Assembly (NCBI RefSeq): GCF_004363095.1
Contig: NZ_SNYO01000014.1
Location: forward strand, 1-64,000
Source of the DNA: Actinomycetospora succinea
Lineage (GTDB): Bacteria; Actinomycetota; Actinomycetes; Mycobacteriales; Pseudonocardiaceae
Direction: 5' to 3'
DNA: 64,000 nt
Shown in pieces: positions 21,167 to 30,699 of this stretch (position 1 is the first letter of the stretch; every line of letters begins with the position of its first letter). The position numbers and the translations under genes were made by a program. The notes below the pieces were generated by a model, which was not told where the DNA came from, searched no databases, and saw nothing but the letters and a program-made list of their open reading frames with translations.

Positions 21167-22642
21167 ATGTCAGAGATCCGGAAGACCACGGGTGGCGCGG
21201 TCCGCGGACTCGTCGCCGACGGCGTCGCCTCCTTCCTCGGCGTGCCCTACGCCGCCGCGCCGGTGGGGGAGCGGCGCTTCGCCCGCCCCGAGCCCGCGCG
21301 CTGGGACGGCGAGCGCGACGCGACGACCCACGGCCCCACCGCGCCGCAGCTGCCGACCCGCCCTGGCATGCCCGACCTGAGCCCGATCACCGGCCCGGGC
21401 TGGGTGCCCGGCGACGACTACCTGACCGCCGACGTGCGCACCCCCGACACGGGCGCGGCCGGCCTCCCGGTGATGGTGTTCGTCCACGGCGGCGCGTTCA
21501 CCCTCGGCGCGTCCCGGGCCTCGGCGTACGACGGGACCCGGCTGGCACGCGAGGGCGCGGTGGTCGTCACCGTCAACTACCGGCTCGGCGTGCCCGGCTT
21601 CGCCGCCATCCCCGGCGTCGTCGCCAACCGCGGGCTGCGCGACCAGATCGCCGCCCTGCAGTGGGTCCGCGACAACGCCGCGGCGTTCGGCGGCGACCCC
21701 GACCGGATCACCGTGTTCGGCGAGTCCGCGGGCGCCCTGAGCATCGCCGACCTGCTCGCCGCCACTCCGCCCGGCCTCGTGCGCCGCGCGGTCGTGCAGA
21801 GCGGCGGCGGCTCGCACCTCCTCGCGCCCGTGCAGGCCGCCGTGACGACGCGGGCGCTCGCCGACGGGCTCGGGGTCGACCCGGGCGGGCTGGTCGACGT
21901 GTCCGACGAGGACCTCGTCGCCGCCGTCGGCGGGCTCGCGATGAACCCGCCGGACCTCGCCGTCCAGGGCCTGCGCGACCCGCTGATGGACCTCGCGCCG
22001 CTCGGTCCCGTGATCGACGGCGACCTGCTCGACGGCCAGCCGGTCGACGCGCTCGCCGCCGGCGCGGCCGCGGACGTCGACCTGCTCGTGGGCGCCAACG
22101 CCGCCGAGATGGCGCTCTACACCATGATCGGCGAGGCCGTGGGCCTGCCCGCGCCCGACGACGAGGTGCTCCGCGCCGCCGTCGCGCGCCTGCACCCCGA
22201 CCCCGACCGCGTGATCGACGCCTACCGCAGTGCGAAGCGCGGCGCGACGCCCGCCGAGCTGCACGACGCGATCCGCACCGACTACATGTTCGCCGTGCCC
22301 ACCCGCCGCCTCGCCGACGCCCACACGGGCCGGACCTGGCGCTACGAGTTCGCCTGGGGCTCCGGCGACCGGCTCGGCGCCTGCCACGGCCGCGAGCTGC
22401 CGTTCGTGTTCGACGTCGTCGACCGCGTCGACACCGGGGCCTTCGCGATCCCCGACAGCGAGGAGACCCGCGCCCTGGCCGCCCGGATGCGCACCGCGTG
22501 GGTGGCGTTCGCGCGCGACGGCGACCCGGGCTGGCCCGCCTACGAGGCCGACCGGCCGACGACGAGGCGGTTCGACGTCACCGACACCGACGTCGACGCC
22601 CCCGACGGCCCGGAGCGCGACCTCTGGGACGGGGTCCGTTAG
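21167..22642 (+). CDS. Type B carboxylesterase
   Basis: 491 aa alpha/beta hydrolase of the carboxylesterase/para-nitrobenzyl esterase type. The start shows FLGVPYAAAPVGERRFARPE, the oxyanion-hole HGGAFTLG lies at about 104-111, and the nucleophile Ser is in FGESAGALS (about 187). The catalytic His lies in GACHGRELPFVF near residue 407. It has no signal peptide, so it is cytoplasmic. It starts 15 bp after scpB on the same strand, an accessory insertion in the scpB-rluB interval. Its TAG stop overlaps the stop of the convergent next gene. Confidence 0.92.
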   Translation: MSEIRKTTGGAVRGLVADGVASFLGVPYAAAPVGERRFARPEPARWDGERDATTHGPTAPQLPTRPGMPDLSPITGPGWVPGDDYLTADVRTPDTGAAGLPVMVFVHGGAFTLGASRASAYDGTRLAREGAVVVTVNYRLGVPGFAAIPGVVANRGLRDQIAALQWVRDNAAAFGGDPDRITVFGESAGALSIADLLAATPPGLVRRAVVQSGGGSHLLAPVQAAVTTRALADGLGVDPGGLVDVSDEDLVAAVGGLAMNPPDLAVQGLRDPLMDLAPLGPVIDGDLLDGQPVDALAAGAAADVDLLVGANAAEMALYTMIGEAVGLPAPDDEVLRAAVARLHPDPDRVIDAYRSAKRGATPAELHDAIRTDYMFAVPTRRLADAHTGRTWRYEFAWGSGDRLGACHGRELPFVFDVVDRVDTGAFAIPDSEETRALAARMRTAWVAFARDGDPGWPAYEADRPTTRRFDVTDTDVDAPDGPERDLWDGVR

Positions 22643-23031
22643 ACCGGCGCGACGTCCTCGCCGAACCGCACCGACAGCTCGGCGAGGAACGCGTCGGCGA
22701 GGCGCTCGACGGCGTCGGCGTCCGGCGCGATGCGGTCACCGGGCTGCAGGCCCAGCACCGAGCGCTCCGGCTGGTACTTGATGACCTTGTTCGGCGTCAG
22801 CACCCCGCCGTGGTCGAGCAGCGACTCGGCGATGAGCTCCAGCTCGGTGACCGGGTTGGTGTCCTTGCCGGACGCCGACCGGATGCGGTGCACGAAGCGG
22901 CGGTCGAGCGCGAGCAGCAGCGCCGTCGCGAGCACGGGGTCGTCGTGCACCCGCAGCGCCGCGACCTCCGCCCGCACCGCCGTGCGCGCCTGGTCGATCT
23001 CCGCGGGGGTGAAGGTCTTGCGTCCGAGCAT
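22639..23031 (-). CDS. Conserved hypothetical protein
   Basis: 130 aa from the ATG at 23031, which is preceded by GAGGAGGG at 8-nt spacing; an in-frame GTG 10 codons earlier overlaps its own GGAGG. Mostly helical, Leu/Ala-rich, with FTPAEIDQARTAVRAEVAAL near the start and GLQPGDRIAPDADAVERLAD towards the end. No membrane segment, Cys cluster or known catalytic motif is visible. It is convergent with the carboxylesterase (stops overlap) and divergent from rluB. I do not recognise the family. Confidence 0.7.
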   Translation of the reverse strand: MLGRKTFTPAEIDQARTAVRAEVAALRVHDDPVLATALLLALDRRFVHRIRSASGKDTNPVTELELIAESLLDHGGVLTPNKVIKYQPERSVLGLQPGDRIAPDADAVERLADAFLAELSVRFGEDVAPV

Positions 23032-23140
23032 GGTCCGGCCCTCCTCGTCGGTGTTCCTCACCTCCAGGTCGCAGCCCGGGCCGCGAATGTGACGAGATGC
23101 GCTGCGTAGGCTTGAGGACGAGGTCGATCAGAGGAGTGCC

Positions 23141-23881
23141 GTGAGCGGGTCGGAGGGCGTGCGCCTGCAGAAGGTGCTGGCCGAGGCGGGTGTCGCGTCG
23201 CGGCGGCAGGCGGAGATCCTCATGCGGGACGGCCGGGTCGCGGTCGACGGCAAGGTCGTCAAGGAGATGGGCATCCGGGTCGACCCGGACACCGCGGTGA
23301 TCCACGTCGACGGCTCCCGGATCGTCACCGACACCGAGACCGTGCACCTCGCGCTGAACAAGCCCGAGGGGATGCTCTCGACGATGTGGGACGACCAGGG
23401 CCGCCGCTGCGTCGGCGACATCGTCCTGGAGAAGGCCGAGGGCCAGCGCCTGTTCCACGTCGGGCGCCTCGACGCGGCCACCGAGGGCCTGCTGCTGCTG
23501 ACCAACGACGGCGAGCTCGCGAACCGGCTGATGCACCCGTCGTACGAGGTGCCCAAGACCTACCTCGCCGAGATCCGCACGCCGATCCCGAAGGACCTCG
23601 GGCGCCAGCTGCGCGCCGGTGTCGAGCTGGACGACGGCCCGGCGGCCGTCGACAGCTTCAAGGTCATCGACCGCTCGGGCGCGCGGGTGATGGTCGAGCT
23701 CGTGCTGCACGAGGGCCGCAAGCACATCGTGCGGCGCATGCTCGAGGCCGTCGACAAGCCGGTCCAGCGCCTCGTGCGCACCGCCGTCGGCGACGTCCGG
23801 CTCGGTGAGCAGCGCCCGGGCACGCTGCGCAAGCTCGGCCGCGACGAGGTGGCCTCGCTGTACCAGGCCGTGGGGCTGTAG
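23141..23881 (+). CDS. rluB: Ribosomal large-subunit pseudouridine synthase B family
   Basis: 246 aa. An N-terminal S4 domain ([19 protein letters not shown], about 7-25) precedes the RsuA/RluB catalytic domain. The active Asp is in [17 protein letters not shown] (about 110). NKPEGMLST and [11 protein letters not shown] are further family motifs. It converts a uridine of 23S rRNA to pseudouridine. It starts with GTG after AGAGGAG, with a TAGGCT -10-like element near 23107. It is the Rv1711 equivalent, followed by cmk and der. Confidence 0.92.
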   Translation: MSGSEGVRLQKVLAEAGVASRRQAEILMRDGRVAVDGKVVKEMGIRVDPDTAVIHVDGSRIVTDTETVHLALNKPEGMLSTMWDDQGRRCVGDIVLEKAEGQRLFHVGRLDAATEGLLLLTNDGELANRLMHPSYEVPKTYLAEIRTPIPKDLGRQLRAGVELDDGPAAVDSFKVIDRSGARVMVELVLHEGRKHIVRRMLEAVDKPVQRLVRTAVGDVRLGEQRPGTLRKLGRDEVASLYQAVGL

Positions 23882-23933
23882 AACACAACGGCCGGGGCGG
23901 ACATCCCCCCTGTTCGCAGGGCACAATGGTCTT

Positions 23934-23959
23934 CCGAACGAAGAATGCTCGACGTTCGG
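23934..23959 (+). promoter_or_regulatory. Inverted repeat in the cmk leader
   Basis: CCGAACG (23934-23940) and CGTTCGG (23953-23959) form a 7-bp inverted repeat 14 bp before the cmk ATG and just after a CACAAT -10-like element (about 23922-23927). It resembles half-sites of a DNA-binding protein or a small leader hairpin near the GGGAGG ribosome binding site. It does not fit the SOS box spacing. Confidence 0.3.
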
Positions 23960-23973
23960 GAGGCACACCGGTC

Positions 23974-24723
23974 ATGGACGGGACGCTGCGCGGGGTGGTC
24001 GCCGTCGACGGGCCCTCCGGGACGGGCAAGTCGACCACGGCGCGCGGGCTCGCGATGCGCCTCGACGCCCGCTACCTGGACACCGGCGCGATGTACCGGG
24101 CGGTCACGCTCGCGGTGCTGCGCTCCGGGCTGCCGCTCGACGTCGCCACCACCTCCGCGGACGGCAGCGACGACGTGTCCGCGGTGGCCCTCGCGGCGCG
24201 CGTGACCGTGTCGACCGACCCGGCCGAACCCCGCGTGCGCCTCGACGGCGAGGACGTCGCCGCCGAGATCCGCGGGACGGCCGTGACGGGCGCGGTGTCC
24301 GCGGTGTCGGCGCTGACCGATGTGCGGACCCATCTCGTGGCCGAGCAGCGGCGCATCGTCGCCGAGGCGCTCGCGGACGGGGCCGGCATCGTCGTCGAGG
24401 GCCGCGACATCGGCACGGTGGTCCTCCCCGACGCCGGGCTCAAGGTGTTCCTCACCGCCTCGTCGCTCGTGCGCGCGGGCCGGCGCACCGCGGAGGACAC
24501 CGCGGCCGGCCGGGTCGACGCGCCGGACGCGCAGACCGACCTGGCGCGGCGCGACCAGCTGGACTCCTCCCGCGCGGCGTCGCCGCTGCGCCCCGCGGAG
24601 GACGCGGTCGAGGTCGACACCTCGGCCCTGGACATCGACGGCGTGCTCGACCGCCTGCAGGACCTCGCCGGCGACCGGGATATGATCGTGGGCTTCGCCG
24701 ACGCGGGAGTCGGCTCTCACTAG
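23974..24723 (+). CDS. cmk: Cytidylate kinase
   Basis: 249 aa from ATG 23974, with GGGAGG upstream; a longer reading from 23926 has no ribosome binding site. The P-loop is [15 protein letters not shown] (about 10-24), followed by [12 protein letters not shown]. The NMP-binding/insert region has the conserved [20 protein letters not shown], and the [10 protein letters not shown] segment carries the lid Arg. It phosphorylates CMP and dCMP. It equals Rv1712 and lies immediately upstream of der. A TATGAT at 24681-24686 inside its 3' end could be a promoter for der. Confidence 0.93.
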   Translation: MDGTLRGVVAVDGPSGTGKSTTARGLAMRLDARYLDTGAMYRAVTLAVLRSGLPLDVATTSADGSDDVSAVALAARVTVSTDPAEPRVRLDGEDVAAEIRGTAVTGAVSAVSALTDVRTHLVAEQRRIVAEALADGAGIVVEGRDIGTVVLPDAGLKVFLTASSLVRAGRRTAEDTAAGRVDAPDAQTDLARRDQLDSSRAASPLRPAEDAVEVDTSALDIDGVLDRLQDLAGDRDMIVGFADAGVGSH

Positions 24724-24753
24724 GGACACAGATTGAACGAGGAAGGGCCCGCT

Positions 24754-26136
24754 GTGCTCGCCGACGGCGACACGGGAACGGGCATCAACGGAGACGACGC
24801 ACGCCCGGTGCAGCCGGTGCTCGCGGTCGTCGGACGCCCCAACGTCGGCAAGTCGACGCTGGTCAACCGCATCCTGGGGCGCCGCGAGGCCGTGGTCCAG
24901 GACGTCTCGGGCGTGACGCGCGACCGCGTCGCCTACGACGCGCTGTGGAACGGGAAGCGGTTCACGCTGCTCGACACGGGCGGCTGGGAACCCGACGCCA
25001 AGGGCATGCAGGCCGCGATCTCGGCGCAGGCCGAGACGGCGATGGCGACCGCGGACGTGATCCTGCTGGTGGTCGACGGGCAGGTCGGCGCGACCGCGGT
25101 CGACCAGGCGGTCGCGCGCACGCTGCGCCGGTCCGACCGCCCGGTGATCCTGGCCGCCACCAAGATCGACGACTCGCGCGGCGAGGGCGAGATCGCGGCG
25201 CTGTGGCGCCTCGGGCTCGGCGAGCCGCACCCGGTCTCGGGCCTGCACGGGCGCGGGTCGGGCGACCTGCTCGACGTCGTGCTCGACGCGATGCCCGACA
25301 GCCCGCGCGACGACGTCGACCTCACCGGCGGACCGCGCCGTGTCGCGCTGGTCGGCAAGCCGAACGTCGGCAAGTCCAGCCTGCTCAACCAGCTCACCGG
25401 CGAGAACCGCTCCGTGGTCGACGCGGTCGCCGGCACCACCACCGACCCCGTCGACTCGCTGGTCGAGATCGACGGCGAGGTCTGGAAGTTCGTCGACACC
25501 GCCGGCCTGCGCCGCAAGGTCGGCCAGGCGTCGGGCACCGAGTACTACGCGTCGCTGCGCACGAAGGCCGCGATCGAGGCCGCCGAGGTCACCGTGCTGC
25601 TGCTCGACGCCTCGGAGCCGATCAGCGAGCAGGACCTCCGCGTCGCCTCCCAGGTCGCCGAGGCCGGACGGGCGCTCGTGCTGGCCATGAACAAGTGGGA
25701 CCTCGTCGACGAGGACCGCCGCCACGCGATGGTCCGCGAGCTCGAGCGGGCGCTCGTGCGCTTCCCCTGGGTGGAGCGGGTCAACATCTCCGCGCGCACC
25801 GGCCGGGCGGTGCAGAAGCTCGCGCCCGCCATGCGCACCGCGCTGGAGAACTGGGACCGGCGGGTGCCCACCGGCCAGCTCAACCAGTGGATCTCCGACA
25901 TCGTCGCGGCCAAGCCACCGCCCGTGCGCGGCGGCAAGCAGCCGAAGATCCTCTACGCCACCCAGGCGCAGAACCGGCCGCCGACGTTCGTGCTGTTCAC
26001 CTCGGGGTTCCTCGAGGCCGGGTACCGCCGCTTCCTCGAGCGCAAGCTGCGCGAGACGTTCCCGCTGACCGGCACGCCGGTGCAGATCAACGTCCGCGTG
26101 CGCGAGAAGGGTGCCCGCGGCGGCCGCAAACGCTGA
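24754..26136 (+). CDS. der: GTPase Der (EngA), ribosome assembly
   Basis: 460 aa with two tandem Era-like G domains and a C-terminal KH-like domain. G1 motifs are GRPNVGKST (about 27) and GKPNVGKSS (about 204). G3 motifs are LLDTGGWE and [11 protein letters not shown]4 is NKWD in domain 2 but TKID in domain 1. Der acts late in 50S assembly. GTG 24754 follows AGGAAGGG at good spacing and gives the family length; a TTG seven codons earlier is less likely. It is the last gene of the block conserved with M. tuberculosis (Rv1713). Confidence 0.94.
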   Translation: MLADGDTGTGINGDDARPVQPVLAVVGRPNVGKSTLVNRILGRREAVVQDVSGVTRDRVAYDALWNGKRFTLLDTGGWEPDAKGMQAAISAQAETAMATADVILLVVDGQVGATAVDQAVARTLRRSDRPVILAATKIDDSRGEGEIAALWRLGLGEPHPVSGLHGRGSGDLLDVVLDAMPDSPRDDVDLTGGPRRVALVGKPNVGKSSLLNQLTGENRSVVDAVAGTTTDPVDSLVEIDGEVWKFVDTAGLRRKVGQASGTEYYASLRTKAAIEAAEVTVLLLDASEPISEQDLRVASQVAEAGRALVLAMNKWDLVDEDRRHAMVRELERALVRFPWVERVNISARTGRAVQKLAPAMRTALENWDRRVPTGQLNQWISDIVAAKPPPVRGGKQPKILYATQAQNRPPTFVLFTSGFLEAGYRRFLERKLRETFPLTGTPVQINVRVREKGARGGRKR

Positions 26137-26175
26137 TACATTCCTAGGACCATCGAGTCCTGAGGGGTGAACAGC

Positions 26176-26739
26176 ATGCTCGATCTCGGTCCTGCCGCTC
26201 GTGAGGTGTCCCGCGTGATCGGGGGGATCGGCGACGACGACCTCGACCGGCCGACGCCCTGCGGGGAGTGGCGGGTGCGCGACCTCGTCGGCCACCTGCT
26301 CGCCTTCACCGCCCACTTCATCCGGGTGGCGCGGCACGAGGCGGCGGAGGCCGGGGGCGGGCCCGAGGACGTGCCGGCCGACTGGCGCGCCGTGCTCGAC
26401 GGTCGCCTCACCGAGCTCACGGCGGCCTGGGCGGAGCCGTCGGCCTGGGAGGGCGAGGGGAGCGCCGGCGGGCTGACCATGCCGCGCGCCGACCTCGGGG
26501 TGGTCGCCGTCGAGGAGCTCGTCCTGCACGGCTGGGACCTGGCGCAGTCGGTGGGCGCGGAGTTCTCCGTGCGCGACGAGGACCTCGACGCGGTCCGCGG
26601 CTTCGTCAGCCAGTTCGAGCACGCGCCGCAGGAGTCGCGTACCGGGCTCTACGGGCCGGTGGTGGACGCCGCGGCGAGCACCGAGCTCGAGCGCGTCCTC
26701 ACCCTCGCCGGTCGGGACCCGCGTCAGCCGGTCGGTTAG
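26176..26739 (+). CDS. TIGR03086-type protein, DinB/mycothiol-dependent maleylpyruvate isomerase-like fold
   Basis: 187 aa. The N-terminal part (LDRPTPCGEWRVRDLVGHLL, about 25-44) is the signature of the TIGR03086/MDMPI-like helical-bundle family, with the His of VGHLL as one probable metal ligand and a second His in LVLHGWDLAQSVG (about 119). Family members are putative metal-dependent mycothiol S-transferases; the substrate is unknown here. ATG 26176 lies 8 nt after GAGGGG. Its 3' end overlaps the convergent sigma-factor gene by 41 bp. Confidence 0.8.
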   Translation: MLDLGPAAREVSRVIGGIGDDDLDRPTPCGEWRVRDLVGHLLAFTAHFIRVARHEAAEAGGGPEDVPADWRAVLDGRLTELTAAWAEPSAWEGEGSAGGLTMPRADLGVVAVEELVLHGWDLAQSVGAEFSVRDEDLDAVRGFVSQFEHAPQESRTGLYGPVVDAAASTELERVLTLAGRDPRQPVG

Positions 26740-27649
26740 CGGCCCGGCGCGCCATCGCCTCGTCGCGCAGGCGCCAGGCGTCCGCGACGGGGCCCAGGTG
26801 GGCGAGCTTGTCCGGGTTGACCACCGTGCGGACCGTCTGGACCCGCCCGTCGAGGACGTCGAGGGCCATGACGGCGACGATGTGCCCGTCGGCCTCGGTG
26901 ACGAGCACGCCCGGCTGGTGGTTCACCTCGCGCGGCTCGACGCTCATGGTGCCGTCGAACATCGCCGCGAACGCACCGATCAGGCGGGCCACCTTGGCCG
27001 CGCCGACCACCGGCTTCGTCAGCGCCGGGCCCTTGCCGCCACCGTCCGCGACCGCGGCGACGTCGGCGGCGAGCAGTTCCTCCAGGCCGTCGAGGTGGCC
27101 GTCGGTGATGGCCTCGACGAACCGGGCGGCGAGCTCCTCGCGGGCCCGCCGGTCGGCCTCGAACCGGGGCCGACCAGCGGCCATGTGCTGGCGCGCCCGG
27201 ACCGCGAGCTGGCGGCACGCCGCCTCCGAGCGCTCGACCGCCGCGGCGATCTCCGGGAAGTCGAACGCGAAGACCTCGCGGAGCACGAACACCGCACGCT
27301 CCAGCGGGCTCAGGCGCTCGAGCAGCAGCAGTGCCGCCATCGACACCGAGTCCGCCAGCTCCGCCGAGCGCGCCGGGTCGTCGTAGGGATCGGTGAGCAG
27401 CGGCTCCGGGAACCACGGCCCCACGTACGACTCCCGGCGCACCCGCGCCGAGCGCAGCACGTCGATCGAGATGCGGGTGACGACGGCCGAGAGGAACGAC
27501 TTGACCGACGCCGGCTCGGTGTCCGTCGACGCGAAGCGCAGCCAGGTCTCCTGCACGGCGTCCTCGGCCTCGCTGACGCTGCCCAGGATCCGGTAGGCGA
27601 TCGCGAACAGCAGCGGTCGCAGCTCCGTGAACTCCTCGGACCGGCTCAT
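26699..27649 (-). CDS. ECF41-group RNA polymerase sigma factor with fused SnoaL-like domain (SigJ-like)
   Basis: 316 aa. Sigma region 2 (LLFAIAYRILGSVSEAEDAVQETWLRF) and region 4 (LSPLERAVFVLREVFAFDF) cover residues 1-170. The linker shows the WFPEPLL variant of the ECF41 WLPEP motif. The C-terminal SnoaL-like domain carries the two diagnostic motifs DGGGK (about 207) and NPDKL (about 284). In ECF41 factors this fused domain replaces an anti-sigma factor and modulates activity. It overlaps the upstream FAD oxidoreductase by 4 bp (ATGA), so both are one transcript, driven by the ECF41-type promoter at 28860-28886. Confidence 0.93.
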   Translation of the reverse strand: MSRSEEFTELRPLLFAIAYRILGSVSEAEDAVQETWLRFASTDTEPASVKSFLSAVVTRISIDVLRSARVRRESYVGPWFPEPLLTDPYDDPARSAELADSVSMAALLLLERLSPLERAVFVLREVFAFDFPEIAAAVERSEAACRQLAVRARQHMAAGRPRFEADRRAREELAARFVEAITDGHLDGLEELLAADVAAVADGGGKGPALTKPVVGAAKVARLIGAFAAMFDGTMSVEPREVNHQPGVLVTEADGHIVAVMALDVLDGRVQTVRTVVNPDKLAHLGPVADAWRLRDEAMARRAANRPADAGPDRRG

Positions 27650-28851
27650 GCCGCGGGCTCACCCCGGACGGGTCGCGCCGCCCGCTCGGCGTGCGGCCAG
27701 CGCACGGACCCCGGCAGCCGGCGCTCGACGCCCGCGGCGCGTGCCGTGCCCCGGACCTGCACGTTCTTGGCCAGGACCGCGGCGCGGCCGGTCCACGCCC
27801 GGCCCCGCGCGACGTCCTCCTTCGTCGTCGGCTGCAGCACGGCGTGGCGCCGGCCCAGGCTGACGACGCGGGCGGTGAAGCCGAGGTCGAGGGGGACGTC
27901 GTCGCCGGAGCGCCCGAGTGCCTCGGCGCGCAGCACGTCGGCGGCGTGCGCGGCCGAGGGGAACGCGTACTGGCACGACATGCTGTAGCGATCGCCGCCG
28001 GGCGCGGGGGCGTGCCCGGCGTCGCCCACGGCGACCACGTGCGGGTGGGAGACCGAGCGCAGCGTCCCGTCGGTGAGCACCGCGCCCTGATCGTCGACCG
28101 CGAGGCCGGCCCGCCGGGCCAGGGGAGGGGCGGCGAACCCGCCGCACCAGACGGTGAGGTCGGACGGCAGCACGTGCCCGCCGTCGAGCAGCAGCCGGTC
28201 CCGCTCGACGGCCCGCACCCGCGTCCCGCCCACGAGCTCGACGCCGAGTGTCCCGAGGGTGTCGCGCACGTGCTCGCGCCCGTCCGGGGTGAACCAGCCG
28301 CCGACGTCGCCACTGGTCACGAGTCGGACCGCGACGTCGGGGCGGCTCTCCGCCAGCTCGGCGACCGTCTCCAGGCCGGTGAACCCGCCGCCGACCACGG
28401 ACACCTGGGCGTTCTCCGGCAGCGCGGCGAATGCAGGTCGCAGCCGGCGGGCGGACTCCAGGTCCCCGACGGCGTGCACGTGCTCGGCGCCCGGCACCGG
28501 CACGGTCGTCGTGCTCCCGGCGGCGATGACGACCCGGTCGAACGCGAGGTCCCGCACCCCGTCGGGTCCGGCGACCGTGGCCCGGCCGGTGTCGGGGTCG
28601 AGCTCGGCGACGGTGCCCTCGATCAGGGTGACCCCGGCGCCGAGCAAGTCACGCAGACCCGGCGCGGGGACAGGACGCCCGATCGCGACGTGGTGCAGGC
28701 GCAGCCGGTTGACGAACTGCGGGCGCGGGTTGACGACGGTGACGTCGACGCGGTCGCGGGCGCGCCCGGCGAGGCGGACGGCCGCGGTGGTGCCGGCGTA
28801 GCCCGCGCCGACGACGAGGACCTTCAGAGCAGCGGTGGGTGCGGTGTTCAT
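27646..28851 (-). CDS. FAD-dependent oxidoreductase (NDH-2-like), ECF41 partner
   Basis: 401 aa. Two Rossmann motifs: FAD-binding VLVVGAGYAGTTAAVRL near the N-terminus and NAD(P)-binding VSVVGGGFTGLETVAEL (about 150-166). VVAVGDAGHAP near residue 278 is the FAD-contacting GD motif. The fold matches type II NADH dehydrogenase/ferredoxin reductase-like flavoproteins, but no membrane anchor is visible. ATG 28851 is chosen over a GTG 12 codons upstream because the ECF41 -10 element (CGTC) ends 8 bp before it. Linkage of oxidoreductases, epimerases or carboxymuconolactone decarboxylases to ECF41 factors is the known pattern. Confidence 0.88.
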   Translation of the reverse strand: MNTAPTAALKVLVVGAGYAGTTAAVRLAGRARDRVDVTVVNPRPQFVNRLRLHHVAIGRPVPAPGLRDLLGAGVTLIEGTVAELDPDTGRATVAGPDGVRDLAFDRVVIAAGSTTTVPVPGAEHVHAVGDLESARRLRPAFAALPENAQVSVVGGGFTGLETVAELAESRPDVAVRLVTSGDVGGWFTPDGREHVRDTLGTLGVELVGGTRVRAVERDRLLLDGGHVLPSDLTVWCGGFAAPPLARRAGLAVDDQGAVLTDGTLRSVSHPHVVAVGDAGHAPAPGGDRYSMSCQYAFPSAAHAADVLRAEALGRSGDDVPLDLGFTARVVSLGRRHAVLQPTTKEDVARGRAWTGRAAVLAKNVQVRGTARAAGVERRLPGSVRWPHAERAARPVRGEPAA

Positions 28852-28859
28852 GCTCCCGT

Positions 28860-28886
28860 GACGAGACGGCCGCCGCGGCTGTGACA
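28860..28886 (-). promoter_or_regulatory. ECF41-type promoter of the oxidoreductase-sigma operon
   Basis: On the minus strand TGTCACA (28886-28880) is followed after exactly 16 nt by CGTC (28863-28860). This is the reported ECF41 -35/-10 pair, sited 8 bp before the oxidoreductase ATG. The operon is therefore probably transcribed by its own sigma factor, with little or no leader. Confidence 0.78.
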
Positions 28887-28888
28887 CG

Positions 28889-30388
28889 TCAGCGGGGGAG
28901 ACGTGCCTCGAGCTCCTCGACGGTCGCCCGCGCGCCCTGCTGGTGCAGCGCGTCGAGGTGGGCGCGGTAGGCCGTGGTGAACCGCTCGTCGTCGATCAGG
29001 CCGCCGAACAGGTCGCGGTCGGCGAGGAACGCCAGCGGCTCGTCGGGGTAGCGGCGGGCGGCGGCGATGCGGTCCTCGGCGCGGCCGGTGTCGACGACCT
29101 CGATGGGCTCGCCCGCCTCGTCGACGCCCTCCGCGTACCGGGCCCACGACGCGACGATCAGCGCCGAGCGGTCGATCTCCCCGCCGTTGTCGAGGTTGAT
29201 GCGGATGACCGGCACCAGCCACGTCGGGATGCGGTCGGAGCTCTCGGCGGCGAGCCGGGCGAGGGTGTCGCGGATCTCCGGGTTGGCGAACCGCTCGATC
29301 AGCGTCGCCTTGTAGTCGTCGAGGTCGACGCCCGGCACCGGCTGCAGCGTCGGCGTGCCCTCGCGGTCCATGTAGGCGCGGGTGAAGCCGGCGAACAGGG
29401 GGTCGCCCGCGACCTCGTGGGCGTAGCGGTAGCCCGAGAGGTAGCCGACGTAGGCGATCGCCTGGTGGCTGGCGTTGAGCAGGCGCAGCTTCATCAGCTC
29501 GTAGGGCTCGACGTCCGCGACCACCTGCACCCCGACGTCCTCGAACGGCGGGCGCCCGGCGGCGAACCAGTCCTCGAGCACCCACTGCGTGAACGGCTCG
29601 CACACGACGGGCCAGGCGTCGACGATCCCGGTGCTCGCCTGGAGCTCCTCGCGGTCCTCGTCGGTGGTGCGCGGCGTGATCCGGTCGACCATCGAGTTCG
29701 GGAACGGGACGCTGGCCTCGATCCAGTCGGCGAGCTCGGGGTCGCGCCGCCGCGCGTAGGCCGTGATCATCGCGTGCGCGACGTGCCCGTTGCCCTGGAT
29801 GTTGTCGCAGGACATGACCGTGAACGGGCCGGTGCCGTCGTCCCGGCGGCGGCGCAGGGCCTCGACGACGTAACCGAAGGTGGTCTGCGGCGCGGCGCCC
29901 TGCGCGGCGGCGATGTCCGCCTGGATCGCCGGGTCGCGGTCGTCGAACTCTCCGGTGCTCGCGTTCTTGTGGTAGCCGCCCTCGGTGACGGTGAGGCTGA
30001 CGATCCGGGTGGCCGGGTCGGTCATGCGGTCCAGGACGGCGTCGGGGTCGTCGGGGGCGTAGAGGTAGTCGACGATCGAGCCGATGACGCGCGCCTCGCG
30101 CCGGCCGTCGGCGTGCTTGAGGACCAGCGTGTAGAGGTCGTCCTGCGCCTCGGTGACCTCGGCCATCCGCTTGTCCGACTCGAGCACGCCGACCCCGCAG
30201 ATGCCCCAGTCCAGGGCCTTGCCCTGGTTCATGAGCTCGTCGAGGTACATCGCCTGGTGCGCCCGATGGAACCCGCCCACCCCGAAGTGCACGATGCCGA
30301 CCGACACCGCGCCGCGGTCGTAGGTCGGGCCCGGGACGTCCGCGGGCAGGTGCGCCAGGTTCGCCGCCGTCAGCGTCGTTGCAGCCAC
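28889..30388 (-). CDS. Mannitol 2-dehydrogenase / polyol dehydrogenase family
   Basis: 499 aa long-chain dehydrogenase. The N-terminal Rossmann part starts VSVGIVHFGVGGFHRAHQAMY (about 24-44). The catalytic Lys motif KLRLLNASHQAIAYVGYLSG near residue 300 is the family signature. The C-terminal helical domain is complete. It oxidises D-mannitol, D-arabinitol or a similar polyol to the ketose with NAD; sequence cannot separate these from fructuronate reductase. GTG 30388 is used because CATAGT ends exactly 7 bp upstream, fitting a leaderless start; GTG 30397 is an alternative. It stands alone, with no sugar transporter or kinase beside it. Confidence 0.87.
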   Translation of the reverse strand: MAATTLTAANLAHLPADVPGPTYDRGAVSVGIVHFGVGGFHRAHQAMYLDELMNQGKALDWGICGVGVLESDKRMAEVTEAQDDLYTLVLKHADGRREARVIGSIVDYLYAPDDPDAVLDRMTDPATRIVSLTVTEGGYHKNASTGEFDDRDPAIQADIAAAQGAAPQTTFGYVVEALRRRRDDGTGPFTVMSCDNIQGNGHVAHAMITAYARRRDPELADWIEASVPFPNSMVDRITPRTTDEDREELQASTGIVDAWPVVCEPFTQWVLEDWFAAGRPPFEDVGVQVVADVEPYELMKLRLLNASHQAIAYVGYLSGYRYAHEVAGDPLFAGFTRAYMDREGTPTLQPVPGVDLDDYKATLIERFANPEIRDTLARLAAESSDRIPTWLVPVIRINLDNGGEIDRSALIVASWARYAEGVDEAGEPIEVVDTGRAEDRIAAARRYPDEPLAFLADRDLFGGLIDDERFTTAYRAHLDALHQQGARATVEELEARLPR

Positions 30389-30573
30389 GATGTTCACTAT
30401 GGCGTGGACCACCCGCCGAACGCAGCCGGGTGGCGGGGGAAGATCGCTGCGGATGTTCCCGCGGGCGTGTGGTGTGGGCCGTGCGGAGCAGCGCGGGCGA
30501 TCTTGATCCCCGTGCACGGAGGCGCCGACCCTGTCGGGTACCGTGGTCACGTCGCGGGCACGAGGCGACGGTG

Positions 30574-30648
<75 letters not shown>

Positions 30649-30657
30649 ACGCACCAC

Positions 30658-30699
30658 GAACCCCTCTGGCCAGGGTATCCGCCCAGGTCAGAGGGGTTC
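30658..30699 (+). terminator. Terminator after tRNA-Pro
   Basis: GAACCCCTCTG (30658-30668) pairs perfectly with CAGAGGGGTTC (30689-30699) over 11 bp, followed by TTGT. The inner sequence GGCCAGG...CCAGG can extend the structure. It lies 10 bp past the tRNA 3' end. Confidence 0.75.

Noticed and set aside
23934-23959. SOS box before cmk
   Set aside because: The CCGAACG/CGTTCGG arms are 12 bp apart, unlike the 4-bp spacing between GAAC and GTTC in a LexA box.
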